Assembly (NCBI GenBank): GCA_000720805.1
Contig: JODI01000038.1
Span: 1 to 64,000 of the forward strand
Origin: Streptomyces violaceoruber
GTDB taxonomy: Bacteria > Actinomycetota > Actinomycetes > Streptomycetales > Streptomycetaceae
Length of the DNA: 64,000 nucleotides
Direction: 5' to 3'
The notes beneath the pieces were generated by a model, which saw nothing but the letters and a program-made list of their open reading frames with translations, made no database searches and was not told the origin of the DNA. Position numbers and translations under genes: made by a program. Below, piece after piece: positions 33,874 to 42,987 of this stretch (its first letter is position 1; each line of letters starts with the position of its first letter).

Positions 33874-35001
33874 ATGGGTCTCACGAGCAACAACACGCTG
33901 GTAGCGGCGGTGCTGGCCGCCTTACTGCTGTTCGCCGGCACGGTCTGGCTGTGGCCGCGGCTGGCACGGCGGAGCTGGCGGGCCGTCGGCGGACGAGTGG
34001 GTCTGCTGCTCGCGACCCAGGTGGCACTCTTCGTGTCGGTGGGCCTGGCCGCCAACCAGGCCTTCGGTTTCTACGCCTCCTGGGCGGACCTGTTCGGCCG
34101 GGAGACCGACCAGGGCGTGGTCGTCGACCACGCCGCGGGCGTCCCCTCGGGCGGGCCCCTCCAGGTGATCGACACGGGAAGGGTGCAGGGCAGGGGCGGC
34201 TTCCGGGCGTCGTCGGGCGGGCAGATCGACGAGGTCGACATCGTGGGGCGTACGACACGCATCGCCACGCGCGCGTACGTGTATCTGCCGCCGGAGTACT
34301 TCCAGTCGCGCTACCGCACGCGGACCTTTCCCGCGGCCGTCGTTCTCACGGGTTATCCGGGCACCGCACGCGCGCTGGTGGACAAACTCCACTACCCGCA
34401 CACCGCTCTGGAACTCGCGCGGGACGGCCGTATGCAGCCGATGATCCTGGTGATGCTGCGGCCGACCGTCGCGCCGCCGCGGGACACGGAGTGCGTGGAC
34501 ATCCCGGGCGGCCCGCAGACCGAGTCGTTCTTCGCCAAGGACCTGCCCGACGCCGTGACCGCGCACTACAGGGTGGGCAGGCAGCCGGGGAGCTGGGGCA
34601 TCATCGGCGACTCCACGGGCGGTTACTGCGCACTGAAACTCGCCCTGCACCACCCCGGGGTGTACGCCGCCGGGGCGGGCCTGTCGGCGTACTACAACGC
34701 ACCCGTCGACCCCACCACGGGCGACCTCTTCCACGGCGACAAGGAGCTGCGCGACCGCGCGAACCTCTGGTGGTACCTCAAGCACATGCCCGGTCCCGAC
34801 ACTTCGCTGCTCGTCACCAGCAGCAGGGTCGGAGAGCCCAACTACAAGGCCACCCTGAAGTTCATCGAGCGGGTCAAGGACATGAAGCGGACCCGTATCT
34901 CCTCGATCATCCTCGAAAGCGGCGGGCACAACTTCAACACCTGGAGACGGGAGATTCCGGCGACCCTTCAGTGGATCGGCGGACGGCTGGGCGACCGCTG
35001 A
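33874..35001 (+). CDS. membrane-anchored esterase, alpha/beta-hydrolase fold
   Basis: 375-residue protein. Two N-terminal hydrophobic segments (about 8-27 and 43-62) suggest membrane anchoring with the catalytic domain outside. The hydrolase domain matches the putative-esterase/esterase D family: YVYLPPEYF, AVVLTGYPG, nucleophile motif GDSTGGYCALKLALHHPGVYAAG, and the late His in SGGHNFNTWRR. Similar folds include mycolyltransferases and siderophore esterases. It starts 98 bases from the MprF-like gene on the other strand, so both may act on the membrane or wall. Substrate unknown. Confidence 0.85.
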   Translation: MGLTSNNTLVAAVLAALLLFAGTVWLWPRLARRSWRAVGGRVGLLLATQVALFVSVGLAANQAFGFYASWADLFGRETDQGVVVDHAAGVPSGGPLQVIDTGRVQGRGGFRASSGGQIDEVDIVGRTTRIATRAYVYLPPEYFQSRYRTRTFPAAVVLTGYPGTARALVDKLHYPHTALELARDGRMQPMILVMLRPTVAPPRDTECVDIPGGPQTESFFAKDLPDAVTAHYRVGRQPGSWGIIGDSTGGYCALKLALHHPGVYAAGAGLSAYYNAPVDPTTGDLFHGDKELRDRANLWWYLKHMPGPDTSLLVTSSRVGEPNYKATLKFIERVKDMKRTRISSIILESGGHNFNTWRREIPATLQWIGGRLGDR

Positions 35002-35205
35002 GAACGATCTTGCTTTTCGGGCGTACTCGCCCCCTGCTCGCCGCGTACGCGCCCCCTACTCCTCCGTACTCGTCGGCCCTGTCCGGCCGGTCCTGCCGAA
35101 TTCGGTGACCGATCTGATTCCTGATGACGTGTGAAGGCCACGGGATGGCTGTCTTTTTACGGGGTGGGGCACCAACATTCCCCTACTCGCGGTAAGTTTC
35201 TGGCC

Positions 35206-36540
35206 ATGCCACGTGGACGTCACCGCCATTCCCCGCCTTTGCACAGACTGCTCCCCCCGTCGGCGATCGCAGGCGTCTCCGTCGTCTGCGCCCTGGGCCC
35301 ATGGCTGTTCACGGAGGCGACGGTGCTCCGCGGGCTGGCCGCGGCCGCCGCGGCGACGGCCATCGGCGGTGCGGTCGTCATGCGCCACTGGGACACCCAG
35401 GCCGGCAAGCGGGTCGCCGACCTCACGCGCGCGCGGGCGAGCGACGAGTGGCGGTACGAGGAGCGGGTCGCCGAGCTGGAGACCGACCTGGAGGAGTCGC
35501 GCGAGCTGCGGGTCAAGCTGGAGCAGCGGCTGCGGGCCAAGCGGTCGGAACTGGCGGGGCTGCGCAACGAACACGCGGCGCTGCTGCGGCGGTACGCCAC
35601 GGCGGAGACCGAGCGGGCGAGCGCCCTGGAGGGCCGCCGTCTGCTGGAGATAGAGGCGTCGGCTCCGGCCCGCGAGCTGCTGCCGGCCCAGGCGGGATCC
35701 GTGGCGGAGGCGGGGGCCGTGGCCGCCCCGGCCGAACCGGAGGCGGAGGATCAGCCCGAGGTTGCCGCGATCTTCTCGCCGGAGGGGGCGCAGCTGTTCC
35801 TGCGGGCCATGGGGGCGCTGGCGCGCTTCGGCGAATCCGGCGACGGCGACGGTACGGACGGTACGGCGACGGGCTCCGCGGAGACCGAGGCCGACGAGTC
35901 CGACGAATCCGAGGACGCCGACACCGAGGCCAACGCCAATGCCAACGCCAAGAAGTCCAAGAAGTCAAAGGACTTCAAGAACACCAGTCCTGCCACGCGT
36001 TCCAAGAACTCCGAAGGCCTGAAGAAGGCCGGTCCCAAGGACGCCCCCGACGGCGAGACGGTGAAGGTCCCCGCCTCCGAGGGCCCGGTGGCCGGTGCCG
36101 CCGGGAATGGTCAGCCGGAGGCCGCGCAGGAGGACGAGGCGCAGGGGAAGCCCGAGGCGGTCGACGGGCATCAGCGCGCGGCCGCCACCTCCTCGGCGAG
36201 GGCGGCCCAGCCCGCCCAGCAGCCCACCGGGCACTTCGTCGCGCCGACCGCGGTGGCGGTCGTACCGCCGACGCCCGCGCGGCGTCCCTCGGTCGAGGGC
36301 GGCTTCGACTTCTTCGGTACGAAGCACGGGGCCGCGCCGGCCGCCCTGGAGGCGGTGCAGAACGAGGACCTCGCCGACGTGGTCGGCCAGGAGGCGCTCG
36401 CCCTCCACAAGGCCGAGTCCGAGGCGGACTTCAAGCCGGCGGACGAGAGCGCGCGGGGCGTCGGCCAGGTGATCGACCTGACGGCCCACGACGAGACGGA
36501 ACAGATCGACGTACAGGGCCTGCGGAGCGCGGTGTCCTGA
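35206..36540 (+). CDS. membrane-anchored coiled-coil protein, unknown function
   Basis: 444 residues. Two short hydrophobic stretches (about 20-35 and 43-60) precede a charged coiled coil (about 70-140: RYEERVAELETDLEESREL and onwards). The rest is low-complexity, rich in Ala, Glu, Lys and Asp, with two conserved-looking islands near the C-terminus (GGFDFFGT and QVIDLTAHDETEQIDV). I do not recognise a family; similar actinobacterial proteins are listed as hypothetical. ATG at 35206 lacks a ribosome site; TAAGTT lies 7 bases upstream, which would fit a leaderless mRNA. Confidence 0.78.
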   Translation: MPRGRHRHSPPLHRLLPPSAIAGVSVVCALGPWLFTEATVLRGLAAAAAATAIGGAVVMRHWDTQAGKRVADLTRARASDEWRYEERVAELETDLEESRELRVKLEQRLRAKRSELAGLRNEHAALLRRYATAETERASALEGRRLLEIEASAPARELLPAQAGSVAEAGAVAAPAEPEAEDQPEVAAIFSPEGAQLFLRAMGALARFGESGDGDGTDGTATGSAETEADESDESEDADTEANANANAKKSKKSKDFKNTSPATRSKNSEGLKKAGPKDAPDGETVKVPASEGPVAGAAGNGQPEAAQEDEAQGKPEAVDGHQRAAATSSARAAQPAQQPTGHFVAPTAVAVVPPTPARRPSVEGGFDFFGTKHGAAPAALEAVQNEDLADVVGQEALALHKAESEADFKPADESARGVGQVIDLTAHDETEQIDVQGLRSAVS

Positions 36541-36586
36541 GCCGGGCGGCGAGCGGTTCCCGGTCGGCGTCCCCCGGCGCCGGCGG

Positions 36587-37924
36587 CTAGGGAGCCATCC
36601 ACCGATCCGGCCGGGCGTCCCTGCGTCCCGTCCGTGACCTCTCAGCCTGGGCCCTGAGCAGCTCCGCCGCCTCCTGGGCGTCCCGCAGACGGGCTGTCAC
36701 GGTCTTGTTGGCCCCCGTGTCCACGTGCACGTCCGCGATCCGCCACAGGCGCTGCCAGGGCCCTTGGGCGAGCCGAACGCTCTGCACCTTCGCGTGGGGG
36801 ACGAGGGACAGGCTCCGGCGCAGCAGCCCGTGCCGGGCCGCGAACACGCCGTCGCTGACGGCGAGTCCGTACCCCCGCCACCACACCGGCAGGCACCGTC
36901 CGGCCCGTCGCGGCGGCCGGGACAGCGCCGACCTCGGCGGCACGGTCACCCCGGGCAGCACCCGTGCGACGACCGACTCGGCGATCGCGCGCGGGGCGAC
37001 CGGTACCAGCACCGAGTTGGACGATCCCGCCACGTCCAGCTCCACCCGCACCCAGTCGCGCCGCCGCCACAGCAGCGGCTCCACGATCCGTACGGTCTGC
37101 ACGCGGCCCGGCGGCACCGTCTCGTGCGTCCGGTCGAGCAGCCCGTGGTCGATGCGCAGCCCGTCCGGAGACTCGCCCACCGTCCAGTCGTACTCGCCGA
37201 CGAACCGTCCCGCGCTGCTCGCGCCCGCCGCGCCGAGCAGCGGCAGGCCGGTCGCGAGGACCGTCCACACGCTGTGGGTGGCCAGCCACAGAAGCGGGGG
37301 TACGACGAGGGCGGCGGCCAGCGCGCCCCAGGTCGCGCCGGTCAGCACCAGCGAGACGGCGAGGACGCGCGGCGGCACCCGCAGCAGCTCCCGGGAGGGC
37401 GCCTCGCCGACCTCGTGTGCCGTCTCGGGCGCGAACCCGGCGGCGCGCGCGAGGAGTTCCGCGCGCAGCGCACGGGCCTCGTCCTCACCCAGGAAGGCCA
37501 GCTCGTCCTTCTTGTCGGCCCCTATGACGTCGAGTTTGAGTTTCGCGACGCCCGCGACCCGTGCGAGCAGCGGCTGGGTCACGTCGACGGCCTGGATCCG
37601 CTCCAGCCGGATGTGCGCGGTGCGCCGGAACACCAGCCCGGTCCGGATGCGCAGTTCGCTGTCGGTCACCGCGAAGTGGGTGAACCACCAGGTCAGAAAG
37701 CCGTAGAGGGCGGCGGCCGGGACGAACACGGCGAGGCCGATCAGCAGGGTGGCCGTGGTCAGCCTGGCCAACTGTTCCTGCGCCTGGTTCGGATCGTGCA
37801 CGGCCCATCCGATGATCACGGCGATCGGCGCCCAGGCCCGCCTGAGCGGGGTCACGGGATGCAGCCGTCGCTCGTCGAGGGGCGGCGTCTCGCGTACTCC
37901 GTCCTCGACGCCCGGGGCCGTCAC
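36587..37924 (-). CDS. PH-domain membrane protein (YdbT type)
   Basis: 445-residue membrane protein with repeated bacterial PH (bPH_2, formerly DUF304) modules; each contains the [20 protein letters not shown] / [19 protein letters not shown] / [18 protein letters not shown] type motif, three times in all. Four or so membrane segments lie between modules. B. subtilis YdbS/YdbT homologues give resistance to certain bacteriocins, and an envelope role is likely. GTG at 37924 overlaps the stop of the upstream PH gene (GTGA), so the two form a coupled pair. The C-terminal 50 residues are basic. Confidence 0.88.
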   Translation of the reverse strand: MTAPGVEDGVRETPPLDERRLHPVTPLRRAWAPIAVIIGWAVHDPNQAQEQLARLTTATLLIGLAVFVPAAALYGFLTWWFTHFAVTDSELRIRTGLVFRRTAHIRLERIQAVDVTQPLLARVAGVAKLKLDVIGADKKDELAFLGEDEARALRAELLARAAGFAPETAHEVGEAPSRELLRVPPRVLAVSLVLTGATWGALAAALVVPPLLWLATHSVWTVLATGLPLLGAAGASSAGRFVGEYDWTVGESPDGLRIDHGLLDRTHETVPPGRVQTVRIVEPLLWRRRDWVRVELDVAGSSNSVLVPVAPRAIAESVVARVLPGVTVPPRSALSRPPRRAGRCLPVWWRGYGLAVSDGVFAARHGLLRRSLSLVPHAKVQSVRLAQGPWQRLWRIADVHVDTGANKTVTARLRDAQEAAELLRAQAERSRTGRRDARPDRWMAP

Positions 37925-38424
37925 AGCCCCGCCGATCGGGCCTCGCCGAGCTCGGTGAGCCGGTCGCGCAGCCGTTCCGCCTCGGCCGGATCGAGCCCCG
38001 GGATGGTCGCGTCGGTCGCGGCGGCCGCGGTGTGCAGCTGCACGCTGGCCAGCCGGAAGTGCCGTTCGACGGGCCCCGAGGTGACCTCGACCAGCTGCAT
38101 CCGCCCGTACGGCACGACGGTCTCCTCCTGCCACAGCACACCCTTGCTGATCAGCAGGTCGTCGGCGCGTTCGGCGTACCGCCAGGAGCGCCAGTTGCGG
38201 CCGAGCATCACCCACCCCCACCCGGCCAGCGCCAGCGGCAGCAGCGCGAAGGCGGCCCAGCCGGGCCCGACGAGCAGCCCCAGCAGCAGCCCCACGGCCA
38301 GGGCGAGCAGGCCCAGCCACACCACCAGCAGCAGACGCCGCATGCTCAGCAGTCTCGGCGGCAACCCCGTCCACACCGGCTCGGCCCCCGTCGTCCCCGT
38401 GTCCGCCGCGCTCCCCGTCTCCAT
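37921..38424 (-). CDS. PH-domain membrane protein (YdbS type)
   Basis: 167-residue partner of the following gene. Two adjacent membrane segments (about 29-67) are followed by one bPH_2 domain ([42 protein letters not shown] in parts: [23 protein letters not shown]). ATG at 38424 has TACGCT 6 bases upstream and no ribosome site, indicating a leaderless mRNA. It is divergent from nuoD with 31 bases between the start codons, so the promoters face each other. Confidence 0.88.
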   Translation of the reverse strand: METGSAADTGTTGAEPVWTGLPPRLLSMRRLLLVVWLGLLALAVGLLLGLLVGPGWAAFALLPLALAGWGWVMLGRNWRSWRYAERADDLLISKGVLWQEETVVPYGRMQLVEVTSGPVERHFRLASVQLHTAAAATDATIPGLDPAEAERLRDRLTELGEARSAGL

Positions 38425-38455
38425 GAGGCCAGCGTACGTAGGAGAGACTGGGTCC

Positions 38456-39607
38456 ATGACTCCTACGACGGAGACCATGGTCGGAATCGGCGGCGCCGCG
38501 GAGAGCACCGACATGGTGCTCAACATCGGCCCGCAGCATCCGTCCACGCACGGGGTGCTGCGCCTCAGGCTCGTCCTGGACGGCGAGCGGATCCAGCACG
38601 CGGAGCCGGTGATCGGCTACATGCACCGCGGCGCGGAGAAGCTCTTCGAGGCGCGCGACTACCGCCAGATCATCATGCTCGCCAACCGCCACGACTGGCT
38701 GTCAGCCTTCTCCAACGAGCTGGGGGTGGTCCTCGGCGTGGAGCGCATGCTCGGCATGGAGGTCCCCCCGCGCGCGGTGTGGACCCGTACGCTGCTCGCC
38801 GAGCTGAACCGGGTGCTGAACCACCTGATGTTCCTCGGCTCGTACCCACTGGAGCTCGGCGGGATCACGCCGGTCTTCTACGCGTTCCGGGAGCGCGAGG
38901 TCCTCCAGAACGTCATGGAGGAGGTCTCCGGCGGCCGTATGCACTACATGTTCAACCGCGTCGGCGGCCTCAAGGAGGACCTGCCCGCGGGATGGGCCGC
39001 ACGCGCGCGTGCGGCGGTCGCGGCCGTGCGCTCGCGCATGGACCGGTTCGACGACCTGGTGCTCGGCAACGAGATCTTCCGGGGGCGCACGCGGGGCGTG
39101 GGCGTCCTCGCGCCGGAGGCCGTGCACGCGTACGGCGTGAGCGGGCCGATCGCGCGCGCCTCGGGCGTCGACTTCGACCTGCGCCGCGACGAGCCCTACC
39201 TCGCGTACGGGGAGCTGCGGGACACCCTGAAGGTGGTGACCCGGACGGAGGGCGACTGCCTCGCCCGCTTCGAGGTCCTCCTGGAACAGACCCACAATGC
39301 CCTGGACCTCGCCGACGCCTGCCTCGACCGGCTCGCCGAGCTGCCGCCCGGCCCGGTCAACCAGCGGCTCCCCAAGGTCCTGAAGGCGCCCGAGGGGCAC
39401 ACGTACGCGTGGACCGAGAACCCCCTCGGCATCAACGGCTACTACCTGGTCAGCAAGGGCGAGAAGACCCCGTACCGGCTCAAGCTGCGCTCGGCCTCGT
39501 ACAACAACATCCAGGCGCTGGCGGTGCTGCTGCCGGGCACGCTCGTGGCGGACATGGTGGCGATCCTGGGATCACTGTTCTTCGTGGTCGGGGACATCGA
39601 CAAGTAG
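38456..39607 (+). CDS. nuoD: orphan NuoD-like 49-kDa subunit (NuoD2)
   Basis: 383-residue homologue of the complex I quinone-site subunit, with no other nuo genes near it. The core pattern [25 protein letters not shown] and [13 protein letters not shown] is kept. Relative to the bovine 49-kDa subunit, His59 is His32 and Arg85 (methylated in mammals) is Arg58, but quinone-binding Tyr108 is Trp81 and Asp160 is Glu133; spacings match exactly (26, 23 and 52). That suggests altered or absent quinone chemistry. ATG 38456 has AGGAGA 11 bases upstream. The adjacent convergent gene is an NDUFAF7-like methyltransferase. Its role could be as an alternative complex I subunit or a scaffold. Confidence 0.92.
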   Translation: MTPTTETMVGIGGAAESTDMVLNIGPQHPSTHGVLRLRLVLDGERIQHAEPVIGYMHRGAEKLFEARDYRQIIMLANRHDWLSAFSNELGVVLGVERMLGMEVPPRAVWTRTLLAELNRVLNHLMFLGSYPLELGGITPVFYAFREREVLQNVMEEVSGGRMHYMFNRVGGLKEDLPAGWAARARAAVAAVRSRMDRFDDLVLGNEIFRGRTRGVGVLAPEAVHAYGVSGPIARASGVDFDLRRDEPYLAYGELRDTLKVVTRTEGDCLARFEVLLEQTHNALDLADACLDRLAELPPGPVNQRLPKVLKAPEGHTYAWTENPLGINGYYLVSKGEKTPYRLKLRSASYNNIQALAVLLPGTLVADMVAILGSLFFVVGDIDK

Positions 39608-39612
39608 GGCGT

Positions 39613-39664
39613 CGAGCGGCTCTCCCGGTCGGACAGCTCTCCCGGTTGGGCGGCTCTCGGCAGG
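39613..39664. repeat. short tandem repeats after nuoD2
   Basis: CGGCTCTC-type units of about 17 bases (CGGCTCTCCCGGTCGGA, then CAGCTCTCCCGGTTGGG, then CGGCTCTCGG) occur three times in the 75-base gap between the convergent nuoD2 and methyltransferase genes. Confidence 0.6.
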
Positions 39665-39682
39665 TTCGGTGGGTGGGCGGGT

Positions 39683-40687
39683 TCAGCCGGTGAGCACGTC
39701 CGAGACGCCGACCGGCTGGAGCAGCCAGCCGAAGTCGCCGAGTCCGCCCGCAGCGGTGAGTTCGGCGGCCTCGCCGGCGCTCGCGAGGGCGCGCACGTAG
39801 GCCGCGGGCTGGGTGGACGCCAGCGCGAGCGGGGGGCGTGCGCCGGTGAGGCCGAGGGTGCGCAAGGCGTCGCGCTGGGTCAGTACGCGCCCGCCGGGGA
39901 GCGCGCATGCTTCCAGGCACGCGTCCAGTGCGACATGCGCCGTGATGTCACAGGTCCCGTCCGGAACAGGCGCCGTCGTGCGCCCCTCCCGGAAGCCGGT
40001 GAGCGTCCCGAACGGGGGGCGGGTGTGGGCCGTGTGCGCGTAGTCCACCGCCACCGCGAGGCCCCGCTCCACGGTCGCCACCGCCGCCGCCCACGCCTCG
40101 TCGCGGGGCAGCCCGATCTCCGCCCGCAGCCCCTCCTCGGCCGGCAGCGGCCACCACCGCGCCAGCCACCGCGCCTCCGCTGCGGAGACCGGCTCCCCGA
40201 GCCGCTCCCGCCCGTCTCCCCGTACGAGCACCCGCCGTGCCTCGCCCGCGGAGTCCACCTCGGCGACCTCCACGGGCACGTTGTCCAGCCACTCGTTGGC
40301 GAACAGCAGCCCGGTGATCCCCTTCGGGGGCTCGGCCAGCCACTCGATCCGGTGATCGAGGCCCTCGGGGCGCTCGGTGATCTCGACGGCGTACCCGCGC
40401 GCGCGGGCGGCCACCTCGGCCGGCAGCGCGGCGAGCACTCCTGCGGCCAGTTCGCCGCGTCCCGCGCCCATGTCGACGAACGCGAGCTCCGCGGGCCGCC
40501 CCAGCGCCTCGTCCGCGCGGCACAGCAGCCGGGCCACGGCCTCGGCGAACAACGGCGACGCGTGCACGGACGTACGGAAGTGCCCGGCCGGTCCCTCGGG
40601 CCTGCGATAGAAGCCGTCCGGGCCGTACAACGCGGCCTCGGCCGCCGCCCGCCAGCCCTGCCACTCGCCCGTCGCCTCTGCCGTCAC
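39683..40687 (-). CDS. NDUFAF7/MidA-like SAM-dependent methyltransferase
   Basis: 334-residue class I methyltransferase of the DUF185/Methyltransf_28 (NDUFAF7) family. Visible: [22 protein letters not shown] site [30 protein letters not shown] (the ANE-DN motif typical of the family) and [18 protein letters not shown]. Human NDUFAF7 dimethylates Arg85 of the NuoD homologue NDUFS2; here the gene is directly beside an orphan nuoD that retains the equivalent arginine. GTG at 40687 has TAACCT 6 bases upstream, again a leaderless arrangement. Target methylation is inferred from family and neighbourhood. Confidence 0.86.
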   Translation of the reverse strand: MTAEATGEWQGWRAAAEAALYGPDGFYRRPEGPAGHFRTSVHASPLFAEAVARLLCRADEALGRPAELAFVDMGAGRGELAAGVLAALPAEVAARARGYAVEITERPEGLDHRIEWLAEPPKGITGLLFANEWLDNVPVEVAEVDSAGEARRVLVRGDGRERLGEPVSAAEARWLARWWPLPAEEGLRAEIGLPRDEAWAAAVATVERGLAVAVDYAHTAHTRPPFGTLTGFREGRTTAPVPDGTCDITAHVALDACLEACALPGGRVLTQRDALRTLGLTGARPPLALASTQPAAYVRALASAGEAAELTAAGGLGDFGWLLQPVGVSDVLTG

Positions 40688-40804
40688 CGGCCCAGGTTAG
40701 GGAACGCAATCACCAAAACTCCACCTTGCGGAGTATGCGGGCGGGACAGGGATCGGTCCTCCGGTTGACCCCTGCACGCATCTCGCTTCCCTACGCTGGG
40801 TTAC

Positions 40805-42007
40805 GTGCAGCGCCTCTATGACTTCCTCCGCAGGCACCCGACATGGGTCGACATTGTCTGGGCCGTTGTCCTGCTCGGGATCTCGGTGGCGAGCGAGGAA
40901 GCCCGGCAGGTCGGCCGGGGGACCGACGCCCCCGGATTGATCGTCCCGGTCATGCTGCTGCTGTGCCTGGTGGTCGCGCTGCGCCGGAAGATGCCGGAGA
41001 AGATGCTGCTGCTGGGCCTCGGGCTCGGTGTGGCGCAGGTCGCGCTGGACGTCGAGACGATGGCCGCCGACTTCGCCCTGCTGGCGATCGTCTACACCGT
41101 GGCCGCCACGGGTGAGCGCTGGGCCTCCCGGCTCGCGCTGGCGTCGGGTCTGTGCGCGGCCACGGTGGCCCAGGTGCGCTGGCCCAACGAGGACACGAGC
41201 GCCCTGGGCAACGTCGGCATAATGATCTTCCAGACGGTGCCGTTCGCGCTGGCCTGGGTCCTCGGCGACTCGATCCGTACCCGTCGCGCCTACTTCGCGC
41301 AACTGGAGGAGCGGGCCGCGCGGCTGGAGAAGGAGCGCGAGGCGCAGTCCAAGGTCGCGGTCGCCGCCGAGCGCGCGCGGATCGCGCGCGAACTGCACGA
41401 CGTCGTCGCGCACAACGTCTCGGTGATGGTGGTCCAGGCCGACGGCGCCGCCTACGTCCTCGACGCGGCCCCCGACCAGGCGAAGAAGGCCCTGGAGACC
41501 ATCTCCTCCACGGGCCGTCAGGCCCTCGCCGAGATGCGCCGCCTGCTGGGCGTGCTGCGCACCGGCGAGCACCAGGAGGGCGGCGAGTACGTCCCGCAGC
41601 CCGACGTGGAGCAGATCGAGGACCTGGTCGAGCAGTGCCGGGGTTCCGGACTGCCCGTCGACTTCAAGATCGAGGGCACCCCGCGCCCGCTGCCCAGCGG
41701 CGTCGAGCTCACCGCGTACCGCATCGTCCAGGAGGCGCTGACCAACACGCGCAAGCACGGCGGCCCGAACGCGGGCGCCAGCGTTCGGCTGGTCTACTTC
41801 GACGACGGCCTCGGTCTGCTCGTCGAGGACGACGGCAAGGGCGCCCCGCACGAGCTGTACGAGGAGGGCGGCGTCGACGGCGCCGGCCACGGCCTGATCG
41901 GTATGCGCGAGCGGGTCGGCATGGTCGGCGGAACCCTGGACGCCGGCCCTCGTCCCGGCGGAGGATTCCGCATCAGCGCCCTGCTCCCGCTCAAACCGGC
42001 GCACTGA
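40805..42007 (+). CDS. NarL-type sensor histidine kinase
   Basis: 400-residue membrane kinase of the HisKA_3 class. Four or five membrane segments in residues 12-155 with very short loops indicate intramembrane sensing. A coiled linker (about 160-185) leads to the phospho-acceptor His in ARIARELHDVVAHNVSVMV; the ATPase domain has AYRIVQEALTNTRKHG and GHGLIGMRERV. GTG at 40805 has TACGCT 7 bases upstream and no ribosome site, so probably leaderless. The cognate regulator is 75 bases downstream. Confidence 0.92.
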   Translation: MQRLYDFLRRHPTWVDIVWAVVLLGISVASEEARQVGRGTDAPGLIVPVMLLLCLVVALRRKMPEKMLLLGLGLGVAQVALDVETMAADFALLAIVYTVAATGERWASRLALASGLCAATVAQVRWPNEDTSALGNVGIMIFQTVPFALAWVLGDSIRTRRAYFAQLEERAARLEKEREAQSKVAVAAERARIARELHDVVAHNVSVMVVQADGAAYVLDAAPDQAKKALETISSTGRQALAEMRRLLGVLRTGEHQEGGEYVPQPDVEQIEDLVEQCRGSGLPVDFKIEGTPRPLPSGVELTAYRIVQEALTNTRKHGGPNAGASVRLVYFDDGLGLLVEDDGKGAPHELYEEGGVDGAGHGLIGMRERVGMVGGTLDAGPRPGGGFRISALLPLKPAH

Positions 42008-42082
42008 CGCCGACGTACGCCCTCTGTTGACACCTGTCACGCCCCCTGTCCCAGCCCCGCAACGACCCACGGAAGAGGCCCC

Positions 42083-42754
42083 ATGACGATCCGCGTGATG
42101 CTCGTCGATGACCAGGTGCTGCTGCGCACCGGGTTCCGGATGGTGCTCGCGGCCCAGCCGGACATGGAGGTCGTCGGAGAGGCGGGCGACGGTGTCGAGG
42201 CCCTTCAGGTGCTGCGCTCGACCGCCGTGGACGTCGTGCTGATGGACGTCCGGATGCCGAAGCTGGACGGGGTGGAGACCACCCGCCGCATCTGCTCGGA
42301 GCCCGATCCGCCGAAGGTGCTGATCCTGACCACCTTCGACCTGGACGAGTACGCGTTCTCCGGGCTGAAGGCGGGCGCCTCGGGCTTCATGCTCAAGGAC
42401 GTGCCGCCCGGCGAGCTGCTGACCGCCATCCGCTCGGTGCACAGCGGCGACGCGGTGGTGGCGCCGTCCACCACGCGCCGGCTGCTCGACCGCTTCGCCC
42501 CGATGCTGCCGAGCGCCGGCAGGGAGCCCCAGCACAAGGAGCTGGAGCGGCTCACCGACCGGGAGCGCGAGGTCATGGTGCTGGTCGCCCAGGGCCTGTC
42601 CAACGGCGAGATCGCGGCCCGGCTCGTGCTGTCCGAGGCGACCGTCAAGACCCACGTCGGCCGCATCCTGACCAAGCTGGGGCTGCGGGACCGGGTGCAG
42701 GTGGTGGTGCTGGCCTACGAGACGGGGCTGGTGCGCGCGGGCGGGCGGGGCTAG
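42083..42754 (+). CDS. LuxR/NarL-family response regulator
   Basis: 223-residue regulator: receiver with acidic DD at 9-10, phospho-acceptor Asp in VLMDVRMPKLDG, Lys in FMLKDVPP; C-terminal LuxR helix-turn-helix (LTDREREVMVLVAQGLSNGEIAARLVLSEATVKTHVGRIL). It pairs with the upstream kinase. Targets are unknown. GAAGAGG lies upstream of ATG 42083. Confidence 0.94.
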   Translation: MTIRVMLVDDQVLLRTGFRMVLAAQPDMEVVGEAGDGVEALQVLRSTAVDVVLMDVRMPKLDGVETTRRICSEPDPPKVLILTTFDLDEYAFSGLKAGASGFMLKDVPPGELLTAIRSVHSGDAVVAPSTTRRLLDRFAPMLPSAGREPQHKELERLTDREREVMVLVAQGLSNGEIAARLVLSEATVKTHVGRILTKLGLRDRVQVVVLAYETGLVRAGGRG

Positions 42755-42790
42755 CGGGATCCCTCGGAGGCCGCCAAGGTCCGGTCCCGC

Positions 42791-42912
42791 GGGAGCCTCG
42801 GGTCCGCGGTGCCTCGTGCGCTGTGCTGCCGGGGAGTCTCGGGTCCGCGGTGCCTTGCGCGCCGTGCCGCCGCGGAGCCTCGGGACCGGCGCGCCTCCCG
42901 CGCCGTGCCCGC
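42791..42912. repeat. three 40-bp tandem repeats between convergent genes
   Basis: Three units of 40-42 bases start GGGAGCCTCGGG, GGGAGTCTCGGG and GCGGAGCCTCGGG and share the internal CCGCGGTGCC and GCGC-GTGC motifs. They fill most of the 233-base gap between the response-regulator and aldolase genes. Units 1 and 2 are most similar. Confidence 0.75.
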
Positions 42913-42987
42913 CGAACGCCCGGCCCGCGGGCGGACACGCCGGGCGTGAGCCGCCGGCTGCGGCCACGACTCCGTTCCGGCTGCTGA

